Shown here one piece after another: positions 1 through 8,341 of a stretch of DNA of 42,170 nucleotides. The notes beneath the pieces are model-generated. The model saw only the letters and a program-made list of their open reading frames with translations. It searched no databases and was not told where the DNA came from. This DNA comes from Plesiocystis pacifica SIR-1 (lineage in GTDB: Bacteria; Myxococcota_A; Polyangia; Nannocystales; Nannocystaceae). Made by a program: the position numbers and the translations under genes. Within the stretch, counting starts at the first letter, position 1; each line of letters opens with the position of its first letter. The stretch covers positions 1 through 42,170 of the forward strand of contig NZ_ABCS01000083.1 of assembly GCF_000170895.1 (NCBI RefSeq), given 5' to 3'.

Positions 1-31
1 TCGGACACGCGGTACTAGGCGCTCGCGCGCT

Positions 32-739
32 TTAGAACTTCAGCTGCAAGCCGCCGGGCGCCGCCGACAGCTGCGCGGCCTTGCGCGACTTGGACAGGCG
101 CACGGTCCCGCCGATGCCGAGGCCGAGGCCGGCGAGCTGGGCGACGCCGGCCATCGCCAGGCCCAGGCCTGCGGTGGCCGAGGACAGTCGCGAGGCGGCG
201 ATGAAGGGGCCGGCGACGGGGATCAGCAGCGGACGACCGACCTGCGGCTCGCCCGAGTCGATGGAGATCGTCGCCCCGACCGCGGTGAACAGGTAGACGA
301 CACCAAAGATGGTGTAGCCGCCGATCATCATGCCCATGCCCTTGTTGGGGTTCTTCTTGGGCGGCGCTGGAGGGGGCGCGACCGCGGGCGGAGGCGGCTG
401 GGGGTAGGCACCAGGCGGCGGCGCGGCGGGCTGGGCCGCCGGCGCGGGCTGGGGCTGCGCCCAACCACCGGCGGGCGCGGGCTGAGCCGCGGGGGCGGGT
501 TGGGCCGGCTGAGCGGGGGCCGGCTGGGCCGCGGGCGCGGGCTGAGCTGCCGGGGCCGGCTGGACCGTGACGGCCGCGGGCTGAGCCGCCGGAGCGGGTT
601 GGGCCGGCTGAGCCGCGGGCTCCGGGGGCAAGCTCGGCGCCGCGAAGGCGACCGAGGGGACGGCCCAGGCTGCGACCATGCAAGTCGCAAGGGCAGCCGA
701 AGCGAGGGTCTTGGAGGTCGAACGAGGGGCGTTGAACAT
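32..739 (-). CDS. Exported Pro/Ala/Gln-rich protein with hydrophobic C-terminal half
   Basis: Hypothetical protein of 235 aa. The start is the ATG at 739, which has GGAG about six bases upstream and opens a clear signal peptide (MFNAPRSTSK, then a hydrophobic stretch ending VAFA-A near residue 33). An upstream in-frame extension to 934 has no such logic. Residues about 40-130 are low complexity (repeated PAQPAPAAQPA-like blocks), then a Lys/Asn patch and two hydrophobic glycine-rich segments (about 132-157 and 165-205). It ends in LQLKF. The hydrophobic part could be two membrane helices or a helical hairpin. I recognise no family; proteins with a Pro/Ala linker and a short membrane module are common in Nannocystaceae-like genomes. 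Function unknown. Confidence 0.75.
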   Translation of the reverse strand: MFNAPRSTSKTLASAALATCMVAAWAVPSVAFAAPSLPPEPAAQPAQPAPAAQPAAVTVQPAPAAQPAPAAQPAPAQPAQPAPAAQPAPAGGWAQPQPAPAAQPAAPPPGAYPQPPPPAVAPPPAPPKKNPNKGMGMMIGGYTIFGVVYLFTAVGATISIDSGEPQVGRPLLIPVAGPFIAASRLSSATAGLGLAMAGVAQLAGLGLGIGGTVRLSKSRKAAQLSAAPGGLQLKF

Positions 740-966
740 GGGGGCTCCGCGGCGGGCAGACCTGGTGTAGCACGGCTCTACGGCTTCCCAATGTAGTAAT
801 TCACCGTTGTAGAACGCAACGCTCCGGGGGCTTCCCCCGTCGCGAAGTGCCGCCAGTGACACGGGCGACTCCGCTCCTTTTGCACCACACAGCACGCGCC
901 CGAACCCACTCCCCCCACACCCCGCGCTGGGCAAGGCCCCGCCTCCGTGGGAGCCTGCGGTCCTCG

Positions 967-2187
967 ATGGACGTCCTGTTCGTCATCGTCGCCCAGCTGC
1001 TGCTGGTCCCCTTGGTTCTATGGGCGCTGCTGGCGATCGAGCTCAGCCTGGGCCTGATCTCCTCGGTGGTCGCCGTGTTGCTCGGCCGCCGCTCGGCCAA
1101 GGAGGCCGTCCGCAACCGCCTGCGCAGCGTCGTGCGCCGGATCGTCGTGCTCATGGTGGTCTCCACCACCGCCTTGCTCGCCGCGGACCTGCTGTTCTTC
1201 GAGGCCCTCGTCAGCCTCGCCCTCGGCGGCCTCGACGACCGCGAGGATCTCGAGCTGCGCTACGCCAACGCCGAGGGCAGCTTCATCCTCGGCCGCGTCG
1301 AGCTCCACGGCCTCGAGCTCGCGGGCGCGCGGGGCAGCCACGAGGGCGGCCCCGCCAGCACCTTCACCCTGGCCGCCGAGACCCTGGTGATCGACGTCGA
1401 CACCCTCGGCATGCTGACCCTCGACTTCGCCGTAGAGGAGCTCAGCCTCGACGGCGTCGAGGGTCGCTACGAACGCTTCGCCCCCCGGGTCCAGGCCGAC
1501 GACGAGGCCGGCTTCGAGCTCGACCGCGAGTTCACCATCGAGCGCTTCCACGTCGGCGCGGCCCACTTCGCCTACGTCGACCACGACAAGGCCGACCGCA
1601 CCGTCCACGCCACGCTCACCGAGCTCGACGCCGGGCCCGTGCGCAGCGAGGCGCCGATCTTCGATCTGCTCTACCGCACCCGCGGCCACGGGGAGCTGCG
1701 CTTTGGAGCCGACGCCGAGGCCGCCGCGCTGCCCTTCTCCCTGAGCACCGCGAGCCCCGACGCGAGCCCGCGCTCGACCCTCGAGCTCGCGGCCGTGCCC
1801 CTCGACCCCTTCACCCACGTCGTCGAAGACCGCACGGGGCTGCGCGCGAGCGGCCAGGCGGCGGTGGTGCTCGGCAACCGCTACGTCGACGCGCCGGAGT
1901 CGAGCGCCGAGGGTCCAAAGATCGAGCTCTCCCTCGAGGCCAAGCTCGCCGGTCTCCAGCTCAGCGCCGGCGACTCGGCCGGGCTCGCGGCCAAGGTCAT
2001 GCTCGAGGTCGCCGAACACGCGCTGGTCCGCCTCGGCGGGGCGCTGACCCTCGACGTGCAGCTCGTGATCCTCGAGCGCGAGCTCATGGGCATGCGCAGC
2101 CTGGCGGAGTCGGACCTCGTCGATCGCCTGGTCCAGGCGAGCGTCGACGCCCTCCAGACCCAGCTCCGGGCCCGCGACGAGGGTTGA
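967..2187 (+). CDS. AsmA-like membrane protein (hypothetical)
   Basis: 406 aa from the ATG at 967 (MDVLFVIVAQLLLV); GGGAG lies about 13 bases upstream. Two hydrophobic helices come first (about residues 2-37 and 58-88), separated by a basic stretch (GRRSAKEAVRNRLRSVVRR), so the bulk of the chain would face the periplasm. The remainder is a repeating, beta-rich, acidic sequence of the kind found in AsmA/DUF748/TamB-like proteins (phrases such as FTIERFHVGAAHFAYV and LVIDVDTLGMLTLDF). Those families form hydrophobic grooves and act in envelope or lipid transport; assignment here is by sequence texture only, without a diagnostic motif. It converges on the next gene across a strong hairpin. Confidence 0.7.
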   Translation: MDVLFVIVAQLLLVPLVLWALLAIELSLGLISSVVAVLLGRRSAKEAVRNRLRSVVRRIVVLMVVSTTALLAADLLFFEALVSLALGGLDDREDLELRYANAEGSFILGRVELHGLELAGARGSHEGGPASTFTLAAETLVIDVDTLGMLTLDFAVEELSLDGVEGRYERFAPRVQADDEAGFELDREFTIERFHVGAAHFAYVDHDKADRTVHATLTELDAGPVRSEAPIFDLLYRTRGHGELRFGADAEAAALPFSLSTASPDASPRSTLELAAVPLDPFTHVVEDRTGLRASGQAAVVLGNRYVDAPESSAEGPKIELSLEAKLAGLQLSAGDSAGLAAKVMLEVAEHALVRLGGALTLDVQLVILERELMGMRSLAESDLVDRLVQASVDALQTQLRARDEG

Positions 2188-2197
2188 CGGGGTTGAC

Positions 2198-2235
2198 GTG
2201 CTGGTATCCGCTATCGGACCAGCGAATACCAGCAC
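2198..2235. terminator. Bidirectional hairpin between convergent genes
   Basis: Arms 2198-2212 and 2221-2235 pair over 15 positions with one mismatch (core GTGCTGGTAT / ATACCAGCAC), loop of 8. It sits 10 bases after the stop of the AsmA-like gene and 8 bases after the stop of the minus-strand gene. No T tract, as is usual in high-GC genomes. Confidence 0.7.
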
Positions 2236-2243
2236 CGGATCGC

Positions 2244-2588
2244 TCAGCTCTCCTTCATGGGCAGCTCGACGTCGCAGTCGTCGGCGACCCCGCCCACGCA
2301 CATCGTCAAGCCGAGGACCCGGACCTTGCGAACGGGGGGCGGGGGCTCCTGCGGCTCGGCCTCGGCCTCGGGCACTGGGACAGTCACATCGCAGTCGACC
2401 GCGGCCTGGTCACCGAGGCAAAACTCGATGCCCAGAAAGCTGAACACGCCGTCGTCCGCACCCCGCTGGGGAGACGCGTCGGCTGTGGGCGCGACCAGCA
2501 GCGCCGCCGCGGCGAGCGTAGCCAGCAGCGCACCGTTGCGGGTAGCGGATGCCCGCTTGGATTCAAACCTCGATCGTTGCTTCAACAT
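2244..2588 (-). CDS. Small exported protein with duplicated Cys motif
   Basis: 114 aa. The ATG at 2588 is fixed by an almost perfect Shine-Dalgarno (AAGGAGGTAAACG before ATG), the best in the window, which suggests high translation. A basic N-terminus and hydrophobic stretch (residues about 19-36, ending TADA-S) form a Sec signal peptide. The mature part holds two copies of one ~20-residue unit: 51-71 (LGIEFCLGD...DCDVTVP) and 91-110 (LGLTMCVGG...DCDVELP), joined by a Pro/Glu linker. Each copy has two Cys, so each probably forms one intramolecular disulfide or a Cys pair. No family recognised. Confidence 0.75.
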   Translation of the reverse strand: MLKQRSRFESKRASATRNGALLATLAAAALLVAPTADASPQRGADDGVFSFLGIEFCLGDQAAVDCDVTVPVPEAEAEPQEPPPPVRKVRVLGLTMCVGGVADDCDVELPMKES

Positions 2589-2678
2589 CGTTTACCTCCT
2601 TGCCCGCTGTCAGAGATTCGCCAGCTGCGGGCCCGCTGGCTGTGGTTCACGGCCGTACACTGACCACTGCATCCGAGG

Positions 2679-2735
2679 GGTCAAGATTTTTTTTTATCGA
2701 GGCCGTTGACACGCGCTCGGCGATGCTCAGCATCG
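2679..2735. promoter_or_regulatory. Divergent promoter region with T9/A9 tract and 15-bp dyad
   Basis: A run of nine T (2687-2695; A9 on the minus strand) lies directly upstream of a minus-strand TTGACC (2679-2684), resembling an UP element plus -35 for the small exported protein. On the plus strand TTGACA (2706-2711) is a perfect -35-like hexamer, followed by a perfect 7-1-7 dyad CGATGCTCAGCATCG (2721-2735) where a repressor could sit before the zinc-ribbon gene. No convincing -10 box is visible for either direction. Confidence 0.4.
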
Positions 2736-2768
2736 ATCGCGTCCAGCAACCCACGCGATCGAGTAGCA

Positions 2769-2972
2769 ATGATGATGAGGACAACGACCAACGTGCCCCG
2801 TCAACGGAGCCCAGTGCTGACCCGCGACGACGTCGACACCTGCGCGAGCTGTGGAAGCCACGAGAACCTCGAACGCTCCGCTCGCTTCGGTGAGATCCCC
2901 TTTTGTCGGGAGTGCATCGACCGCTCGTTCCACGTCGAAGACTGGGACGACCTGGGCGACCCCGGGGCCTGA
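2769..2972 (+). CDS. Small zinc-ribbon-like protein
   Basis: 67 aa if started at the ATG at 2769 (three consecutive Met codons at 2769, 2772 and 2775, so the exact start is open). The signature is CASC (C25, C28) followed 17 residues later by CREC (C46, C49), the spacing of a single treble-clef or zinc-ribbon knuckle. The tail is acidic (VEDWDDLGDPGA). A protein this short could be an adaptor or a regulator of a partner. No signal peptide, so probably cytoplasmic. The upstream dyad at 2721-2735 suggests regulated expression. A TTG-initiated longer form from 2706 is less likely because it would run through the presumed promoter. Confidence 0.6.
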   Translation: MMMRTTTNVPRQRSPVLTRDDVDTCASCGSHENLERSARFGEIPFCRECIDRSFHVEDWDDLGDPGA

Positions 2973-2984
2973 CCACCCCTGCGG

Positions 2985-3028
2985 CTCCGGTGGCCGGGCG
3001 GTACGACGGTGCCGTCCGGCCACCGGAG
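2985..3028. terminator. Strong bidirectional hairpin
   Basis: Arms 2985-2997 (CTCCGGTGGCCGG) and 3016-3028 are perfect complements over 13 bp and can extend to 17 bp with one G-U pair, leaving a loop of 10. The hairpin lies between the stop at 2972 (plus) and the stop at 3044 (minus), so it can serve both. Confidence 0.75.
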
Positions 3029-3043
3029 GCTCGAGCTCCCCGC

Positions 3044-3463
3044 TCAGCTCAGCGCAGACCGAAGATCGCGGTTGATCTGCTGGTAGAGCGGCTCGAGCTG
3101 GCGGCGCAGGAGCGGGAACATGAGCCGCGCCAGGGCGCCGTCGAACTCCTCGCCGTGGCGCACGATCGTCCCCTCGCCCCCGGGCCCGGGCTCCCAGCGC
3201 AGCCAGTGGTTGCCAAAGAAGACCCCCGGGATCCCGCCGGTCCAGCGCACCTCGCCGTCGCCACAGCTCGCCACCTTGACCCGCATGGGCGTCGCGAGGG
3301 GCCCAGCCTTGACGCGCATTCGCGCGCTGCGGCCGACGACGAGGGGGTCGAGGAAGTAGAGCCCGCGGCACCAGTCGCGCCAGCCCGGCCCGTCGCACAG
3401 CAGGGCCCCCACGGCCTCGGCGGGGGCGTCGACGTGGATCTCGGTGGCGATGTTGGTGCTCAC
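3044..3463 (-). CDS. SRPBCC (START/Bet v1-like) family protein
   Basis: 139 aa from the GTG at 3463 (MSTNIATEIHVDAPAEAV); the upstream in-frame extension reads as non-coding and overlaps the divergent gene's promoter. The opening 'IHVDAPAEAV...L....W..W' followed by 'GEFDGALARLMFPLLRRQL'-type ending is typical of polyketide-cyclase/SRPBCC proteins, which bind hydrophobic ligands in a helix-grip fold. Here residues 8-40 give strand 1 and the V-shaped helices, and the last ~30 residues the long C-terminal helix. Ligand unknown. Divergent from the FecR-VIT-vWA gene, 80 bases apart. Confidence 0.75.
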   Translation of the reverse strand: MSTNIATEIHVDAPAEAVGALLCDGPGWRDWCRGLYFLDPLVVGRSARMRVKAGPLATPMRVKVASCGDGEVRWTGGIPGVFFGNHWLRWEPGPGGEGTIVRHGEEFDGALARLMFPLLRRQLEPLYQQINRDLRSALS

Positions 3464-3543
3464 CGGACGGAAGCTACCAGCCTTGAAAGGCGACGGGGAT
3501 TGCTGGCGTTCGGTCGCCACCGGCCCCCTCCGGAGCTCCCGCC

Positions 3544-6500
3544 ATGGCACCAAAAGCCCTGAAAACGCAGTTCGCTCAGCTCCTGACGCTCTTCGCCCTG
3601 TCCCTCCCCTCCCTGTCTGGCTGCCAGACGGGGGCGGAGGAGCGGGGCGAAGGCGCAATTGATGAAGGCGCTTCACCCGATGCCCCGGTCGAACACGCCG
3701 ACGTCGGGACCATCACCAAGATCCGCGGCAGCCGGGGCGTCACCTCGCCCGACCTGCCCGAGGGCGCCTTCCTCGGCGAGGGCGCGACGGTCCACGGCGG
3801 TCAGCGCCTCGAGCTGCCGCGAGGGACCCGGGTGGAGCTCGAGCTCGCCTCCGGCGTCCGCCTGCGCGTCGACGAGGACAGCGCCCTGACCCTGCCCGAG
3901 CGCCTCGATCAACCCCTGACCCTCGAGCGCGGCCGACTCATCGCCCTGGCCAAGTCCGCCGGCGAAGGTCCAGCGCTGACCATCCTCGCCGCCGACGACC
4001 GCCTGACCCTCGAGCGCGGCGAGGTCGAGGTCCACCACGCCGGCGAGACCCGGCACTTCGGCGTGGTCCAGGGCCGCTCGGTGCTGGTCAGCGACGGCCG
4101 CGAGATCCCGCTGAGCGCCGGGGCGAGCATCTCGACCCCGGCCGCCCCCACGACGCGTCCGGAGGCCCCGCCGGACCCCAACATCCTCGCCGTCGCGGCG
4201 CCCGAGCTGAGCCTCCGACCCCTGCGCGACAGCGCCTGGGCCGACGCCTTCGAGGACACGGCCCGCATCGCCGAGAACCTCCCCCAGGGCGTCGGCAGCC
4301 TCGTCGCCCGCCGAGCCGGCAGCCGAGTCGAGCGCCAGTCCCTGCGCCTGAGCGAGCAGAAGGTCAAGGTCACCATCTCGGGCCGCATCGCTCGCACGGA
4401 GATCGAGCAGGCCTTCAGCAACGACTCGAGCCAGACCCTCGAGGGCATCTACCAGTTCCCCCTGCCCGCCGACGCCTCGATCTCCGACCTGCAGCTGCTC
4501 GTCGGCAACACCTGGATGACCGGCGAGATGCTCGAGAAGACCCGCGCGCGGCGGATCTTCCGGCAGATCGTCGACGCGACCGTGCCCCGGGACCCGGCGC
4601 TGCTGCAGTGGGAGCAGGGCGGCGTGTTCAAGCTCAACATCTTCCCGATCCCCGGCAAGGGCGAGCGGCGCATCAAGATCGCCTACACCCAGGTGCTGCC
4701 CGAGGCCGGCGAGCAGCTGCGCTACCGCTACCCCATGGGCGGGTCCGGGGCGACGGCCACGGAGATCGGCGAGTTCGAGTTCGAGGTCGAGGTCGACGGG
4801 CGCAGCGCGATGATCGACGAGGCCGCGCTGGCCAAGGTCAGCACGCCCATGGCCGAGCTCAGCCGCGAGCGTCGCGGCCAGAACCTGCGCCTGAGCATGG
4901 AAGAGCGCGACTACCAGCCGACCCACGAGCTCGGCGTCGACGTGCCCATCGCCGCCGAGCAGCGCCGGGTCAGCGCCGCGACCCACCGCGACCGCGACGG
5001 CCAGGGCTACTTCATGCTCACCCTGCGCCCGGAGCTGAAGCTGCAGGCCGACCCGCGCCCGGTCCACTACGCCTTCGTGCTCGACCGCAGCCACGGGACC
5101 ACGCCCGAGCTGTGGACCGCCGCCAAGGGCATGACCGAGGCCATGCTCAGCACCCTCGAGCCCGACGATCGCTTCACCGTGCTCGCCTGCGACACGGCCT
5201 GCGACGCCCTCGACGGGGGCCTGCGCGCGGCCACGGACGCGAACATCGGGGCCAGCGTCGAGGCCTTCATCGATGACCAGGTGCTCGCCGGGGCCAGCGA
5301 CGTCGGGCACATGCTCGAGCGCGCGGCCGACAGCTTCGGCGCCGATCCAAACACCGACGCCGAGCGCGTGGTCGTCTACCTCGGCGACGGCGTGCCGACC
5401 TCGGGCGCGCTGACCCCCGACGAGCTCGGAGCCATGGCCAAGGGCGAAGGCCCGCTGGCCCACCTGCGCGTCCAGGCCGTGGCCCTCGGCGCGCGCTCGG
5501 ACCTGCTCGTGCTCGACAACCTCACCCGCCAAAGCGGCGGCGACCTGATCCGCCTCGACGCCCGCGACGACCTCGAGCGCGTCGCCCGAGAGCTGCGCCT
5601 GCGCGCCCAGGTCCCCGTGGCCCGGGATCTGGCCCTCGACCTGCCCCCGGGGCTGACCGACGTCTACCCCCGCTCGATCCCCGCCCTGCGCCCCGGCGAC
5701 AGCCTGACCCTGGTCGGCAAGCTCGCCGAGGATCAGAGCGGGCTCACGGGCATGCGCGGCGACCTGCAGCTGCGCGGCCGCGGGCCCTCGGGCGTGGTCG
5801 ACGAGACCTTCCAGATCATGCTCGACGCCGAGTACTCCAAGGGCGACATGGCCGGCCCCGGCGGCGTCCATGCCCACCTGCCCCGGACCTGGGCGCAGGC
5901 CGAGATCACCCACCTGACCCAGACCGAGGGCGCGGCCGCCAAGGATCGCATCATCGCCCTGTCCCGGGAGTTCAACGTGCTCTCGCGCTGGACGGCCCTG
6001 CTGGTGCTCGAGAACGACCGCATGTACCGGGAGTTCAACGTCGCGCGCAAGGCCGGCAAGAAGGACGGGTGGACGGACAAGCTCGACGAGAAGCCCAAGG
6101 CCGAGACCAAGACCACCACGGGCCAGACCGTCGCCAACAAGCCGGCGGAGAACCGCAACCAGGACGCGACGGCGGCCTCCGAGGCCATCCCGGGCGCCCA
6201 GCCCATGCCCAGCCCCGACGCCGCGAGCGCGGACGCCAAGGATCTCGAGAAGTCCAAGGGGGACTTCGAGGGCGGCGACTTCTCGGGGGCCTTCGACGGC
6301 AACGAGTTCGACGGCGAGGCCTTCGACGCCCTCGAGCCCGAGGCCGAGCCCCCCGCGCCCCCGGCGGACGAGTTCGCCGAGCAGCAGGAAGAAGAGCTCG
6401 CCGAGGACGACTTCGACAATGACTTTGGGGACATCGGCACGGGCGGCGCGGGCAAGGGCGGCGGCGGCTCGAGCAGCAGCGGCGCCCTCGGGCCCAACCA

Positions 6501-7602
6501 GGCGCCGGCCAAGAAGGAAGCCAAGGCCAAGAAGAAGCCGAGCTCGAAGCCCGGCGGCGGCTGGTCCGACGATCCCTTCGACGACCCCTGGAACGGCGGT
6601 GGTGGCCGCGGCGGCTGGTCGCCCCCGCCCAAGCGCCCCCGCCCCAAGATGGTCCTGCGCGACGCCTCGGGCCCGAGCAGCAGCGACCGCCAGCGCATCG
6701 CCGAGCTCCAGCGCCTGCGCGACACCGACCCGACCAACCGCAAGGCCCACCGCGACCTGGTCCGTCGAGCCGTGCGCAGCGGCGACGCCAACGCCATGGC
6801 CTTCGCGGCCGCCTGGGCCACGGCCGATCCGGACCACGCCCCCGCGCTCTTGGCCCACGCCGACGCCCTCGCGGCCGCGGGCGACCCCATGGCCCTGCGC
6901 GCCTACGCCAGCGCCGTCGAGGTGAAGTCCTTCGACAAGCGCATGCACCAGCGCATGGCTCGGGCCCTGACCATGGCCGGCGACTTCGAGCGGGCCTGCT
7001 CCCACCGCCGCGCCCTGGTCAGCATCGAGCCGAGCAACGCCGACGCGAGCGCCGAGCTGGTCGAGTGCCTCGTGCTCAGCGGGCGCACGGAGGCCGCCCG
7101 CGCGGCCCTGAGCCAGGCGACGGAGGTCGCCCGCGCGAGCAACCGGAGCAAGTCCCAGTCGGTCAAGTCGAGCAAGGCCCTGGCGCGGGCGCAGAAGCTC
7201 ATCGACGGGACCCTCCAGCCCTCGAGCCTGGGCCTGCACGGCTCGCCGGACCTGCGCGTCGAGCTGCGCTGGACCGCGGCCGAGAACCTCGACGTCGCGG
7301 TCATCGACCGCCGAGGCAAGCGCCTGTCGGTGCAGCGCCCCGAGTCGGTGCGCGTCCGCGAGACCCGGGAGGGCAGCGAGCGCAAGGAGGTGCTGACGCT
7401 GCGCGAGGTCAAGGGCACCTGCTTCATCGAGGTCACCCGCCCCGAGGTTGACGACGAGGGCCGGGTGGCTGCGCCCGTCGACGCCGAGCTCAGCGTGCGC
7501 ACGGCGACGGGTCGGCGGACCTTCCAGCTGCGCCTGCTCCCCGGGCGGCAGCGGGTGGCGCTGACCAAGTGGGACCGCCCGCGCAACCTCGGCGGGTGGT
7601 GA
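3544..7602 (+). CDS. FecR-VIT-vWA-TPR lipoprotein
   Basis: Large lipoprotein of 1352 aa. Signal peptide with lipobox LSGC (C27). Residues about 55-190 resemble a FecR-type ligand domain. About 265-400 is a VIT domain (inter-alpha-trypsin inhibitor type: LEGIYQFPLP, RRIFRQIVD, GGVFKLNIFPIPGKGERRI). From about 505 comes a von Willebrand factor A domain; the expected DxSxS metal site reads D514-R-S516-H-G518, so the last Ser is Gly and the MIDAS looks degenerate. Residues about 840-1045 are a low-complexity linker rich in acidic residues, Gly and Lys/Pro. About 1049-1220 are TPR-like helices, and the end is beta-rich. VIT-vWA proteins act as surface scaffolds; the role here is probably cell-surface protein interaction. 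Signal peptide and uninterrupted coding texture support the start. Confidence 0.85.
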   Translation: MAPKALKTQFAQLLTLFALSLPSLSGCQTGAEERGEGAIDEGASPDAPVEHADVGTITKIRGSRGVTSPDLPEGAFLGEGATVHGGQRLELPRGTRVELELASGVRLRVDEDSALTLPERLDQPLTLERGRLIALAKSAGEGPALTILAADDRLTLERGEVEVHHAGETRHFGVVQGRSVLVSDGREIPLSAGASISTPAAPTTRPEAPPDPNILAVAAPELSLRPLRDSAWADAFEDTARIAENLPQGVGSLVARRAGSRVERQSLRLSEQKVKVTISGRIARTEIEQAFSNDSSQTLEGIYQFPLPADASISDLQLLVGNTWMTGEMLEKTRARRIFRQIVDATVPRDPALLQWEQGGVFKLNIFPIPGKGERRIKIAYTQVLPEAGEQLRYRYPMGGSGATATEIGEFEFEVEVDGRSAMIDEAALAKVSTPMAELSRERRGQNLRLSMEERDYQPTHELGVDVPIAAEQRRVSAATHRDRDGQGYFMLTLRPELKLQADPRPVHYAFVLDRSHGTTPELWTAAKGMTEAMLSTLEPDDRFTVLACDTACDALDGGLRAATDANIGASVEAFIDDQVLAGASDVGHMLERAADSFGADPNTDAERVVVYLGDGVPTSGALTPDELGAMAKGEGPLAHLRVQAVALGARSDLLVLDNLTRQSGGDLIRLDARDDLERVARELRLRAQVPVARDLALDLPPGLTDVYPRSIPALRPGDSLTLVGKLAEDQSGLTGMRGDLQLRGRGPSGVVDETFQIMLDAEYSKGDMAGPGGVHAHLPRTWAQAEITHLTQTEGAAAKDRIIALSREFNVLSRWTALLVLENDRMYREFNVARKAGKKDGWTDKLDEKPKAETKTTTGQTVANKPAENRNQDATAASEAIPGAQPMPSPDAASADAKDLEKSKGDFEGGDFSGAFDGNEFDGEAFDALEPEAEPPAPPADEFAEQQEEELAEDDFDNDFGDIGTGGAGKGGGGSSSSGALGPNQAPAKKEAKAKKKPSSKPGGGWSDDPFDDPWNGGGGRGGWSPPPKRPRPKMVLRDASGPSSSDRQRIAELQRLRDTDPTNRKAHRDLVRRAVRSGDANAMAFAAAWATADPDHAPALLAHADALAAAGDPMALRAYASAVEVKSFDKRMHQRMARALTMAGDFERACSHRRALVSIEPSNADASAELVECLVLSGRTEAARAALSQATEVARASNRSKSQSVKSSKALARAQKLIDGTLQPSSLGLHGSPDLRVELRWTAAENLDVAVIDRRGKRLSVQRPESVRVRETREGSERKEVLTLREVKGTCFIEVTRPEVDDEGRVAAPVDAELSVRTATGRRTFQLRLLPGRQRVALTKWDRPRNLGGW

Positions 7603-7609
7603 TCCAAAT

Positions 7610-7670
7610 GGCGGGGCGGCCGGACTTGTTCCAGGTTCGCTGCCCCGCCGTCCCCCGCCGTCCCCCGCCG
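7610..7670 (+). terminator. Hairpin and GC decamer repeat after the VIT-vWA gene
   Basis: GGCGGGGC (7610-7617) and GCCCCGCC (7642-7649) are perfect complements 8 bases after the stop codon, with a 24-base loop. The right arm runs into two tandem copies of GCCGTCCCCC (7647-7656 and 7657-7666) plus GCCG. Likely transcription end. Confidence 0.5.
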
Positions 7671-7749
7671 CCAACAATTTAGGGGTATCGAGGGTCCGGG
7701 GACGCCACCGCGCGGGGGTTCACCCTCTGGCTCGGCCCGCTCGGCCCCC

Positions 7750-7755
7750 TATACT
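7750..7755 (+). promoter_or_regulatory. TATACT -10-like box, possible leaderless start
   Basis: TATACT stands out in GC-rich sequence 10 bases before the ATG at 7765. A start about 7 bases downstream of this box would put the RNA 5' end at or next to the ATG, and no Shine-Dalgarno is visible. No matching -35 hexamer is seen. Confidence 0.35.
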
Positions 7756-7764
7756 AGTCCCGGC

Positions 7765-8340
7765 ATGCCCACTCCCCGCGACGAGCAACTCCTGGCCAGC
7801 ATCCGCGGCGGCGACCGAGCGGCCCTGCACGCGCTGGCAGAAGAGATCCGCGAGGTCGTGCGCCAGCTCGAGATCCCCGGGGTGTCGGATCAGCGCGGCC
7901 GCCTCGACACCATCGTCGGGCCCCTGCACGCGCGCATCGTCCACCGCCTGCGCGCCCCCGACTTCGCCCTCCGCGGCTCGCTGCGCGCCTACATCACCAC
8001 CTTCATCGCCCTGCGCCGCGACGAGATCACGCCCGGCGCCCCGCCGACCGGGCTCCGCCGCATGCACCAGGCCAACCCCGACCAGCTCGCCGGGGCCGTC
8101 GACGCGGCCCTGCGCCGGCTCACCCACAGCCACAACCCCGACGTCCGCGAGCTCGCCCACACCTGGCTGGCGCTGGTCGAGGAGGGCTCGGCGGGGGACG
8201 TGCAGTCAGGGCGGGAGACGGCGCGCATGCTCAAGACGGCCTCGCCCGTGCTCGCGCGCAAGAGCGAAGGCGAGTTCGCGGGCGCGCTGCGGACCTTCCG
8301 AACCACGCTGGGCTACGAGCTCGGAAAGCAGGGGTACTGA
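7765..8340 (+). CDS. Sigma-70 region 2-like protein without region 4 (hypothetical)
   Basis: 191 aa, no signal peptide, so cytoplasmic. The opening (DEQLLASIRGGDRAALHAL) matches the way ECF sigma factors begin region 2, and helices rich in Arg follow (about 45-85, with LRAYITTFIALRRDEI). The rest lacks a recognisable helix-turn-helix region 4. It could be a degenerate sigma factor, an anti-sigma-like partner, or simply a helical protein with chance similarity. The stop (8338-8340) is one base from the next start (ATG 8342), so the two proteins are almost certainly co-translated and may act together. Confidence 0.6.
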   Translation: MPTPRDEQLLASIRGGDRAALHALAEEIREVVRQLEIPGVSDQRGRLDTIVGPLHARIVHRLRAPDFALRGSLRAYITTFIALRRDEITPGAPPTGLRRMHQANPDQLAGAVDAALRRLTHSHNPDVRELAHTWLALVEEGSAGDVQSGRETARMLKTASPVLARKSEGEFAGALRTFRTTLGYELGKQGY

Positions 8341-8341
8341 G

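Noticed and set aside
1018..2301. 427-residue minus-strand open frame opposite the AsmA-like gene
   Set aside because: Biased Gly/Val/Glu/Arg composition; it also crosses the 2198-2235 hairpin and the adjacent gene in a different frame.
3673..7677. 1334-residue open frame on the minus strand opposite the VIT-vWA gene
   Set aside because: A GC-skew artefact: low-complexity, Gly/Arg/Leu/Val/Ala-rich translation with no domain, exactly antisense to a gene with a signal peptide and clear domains.
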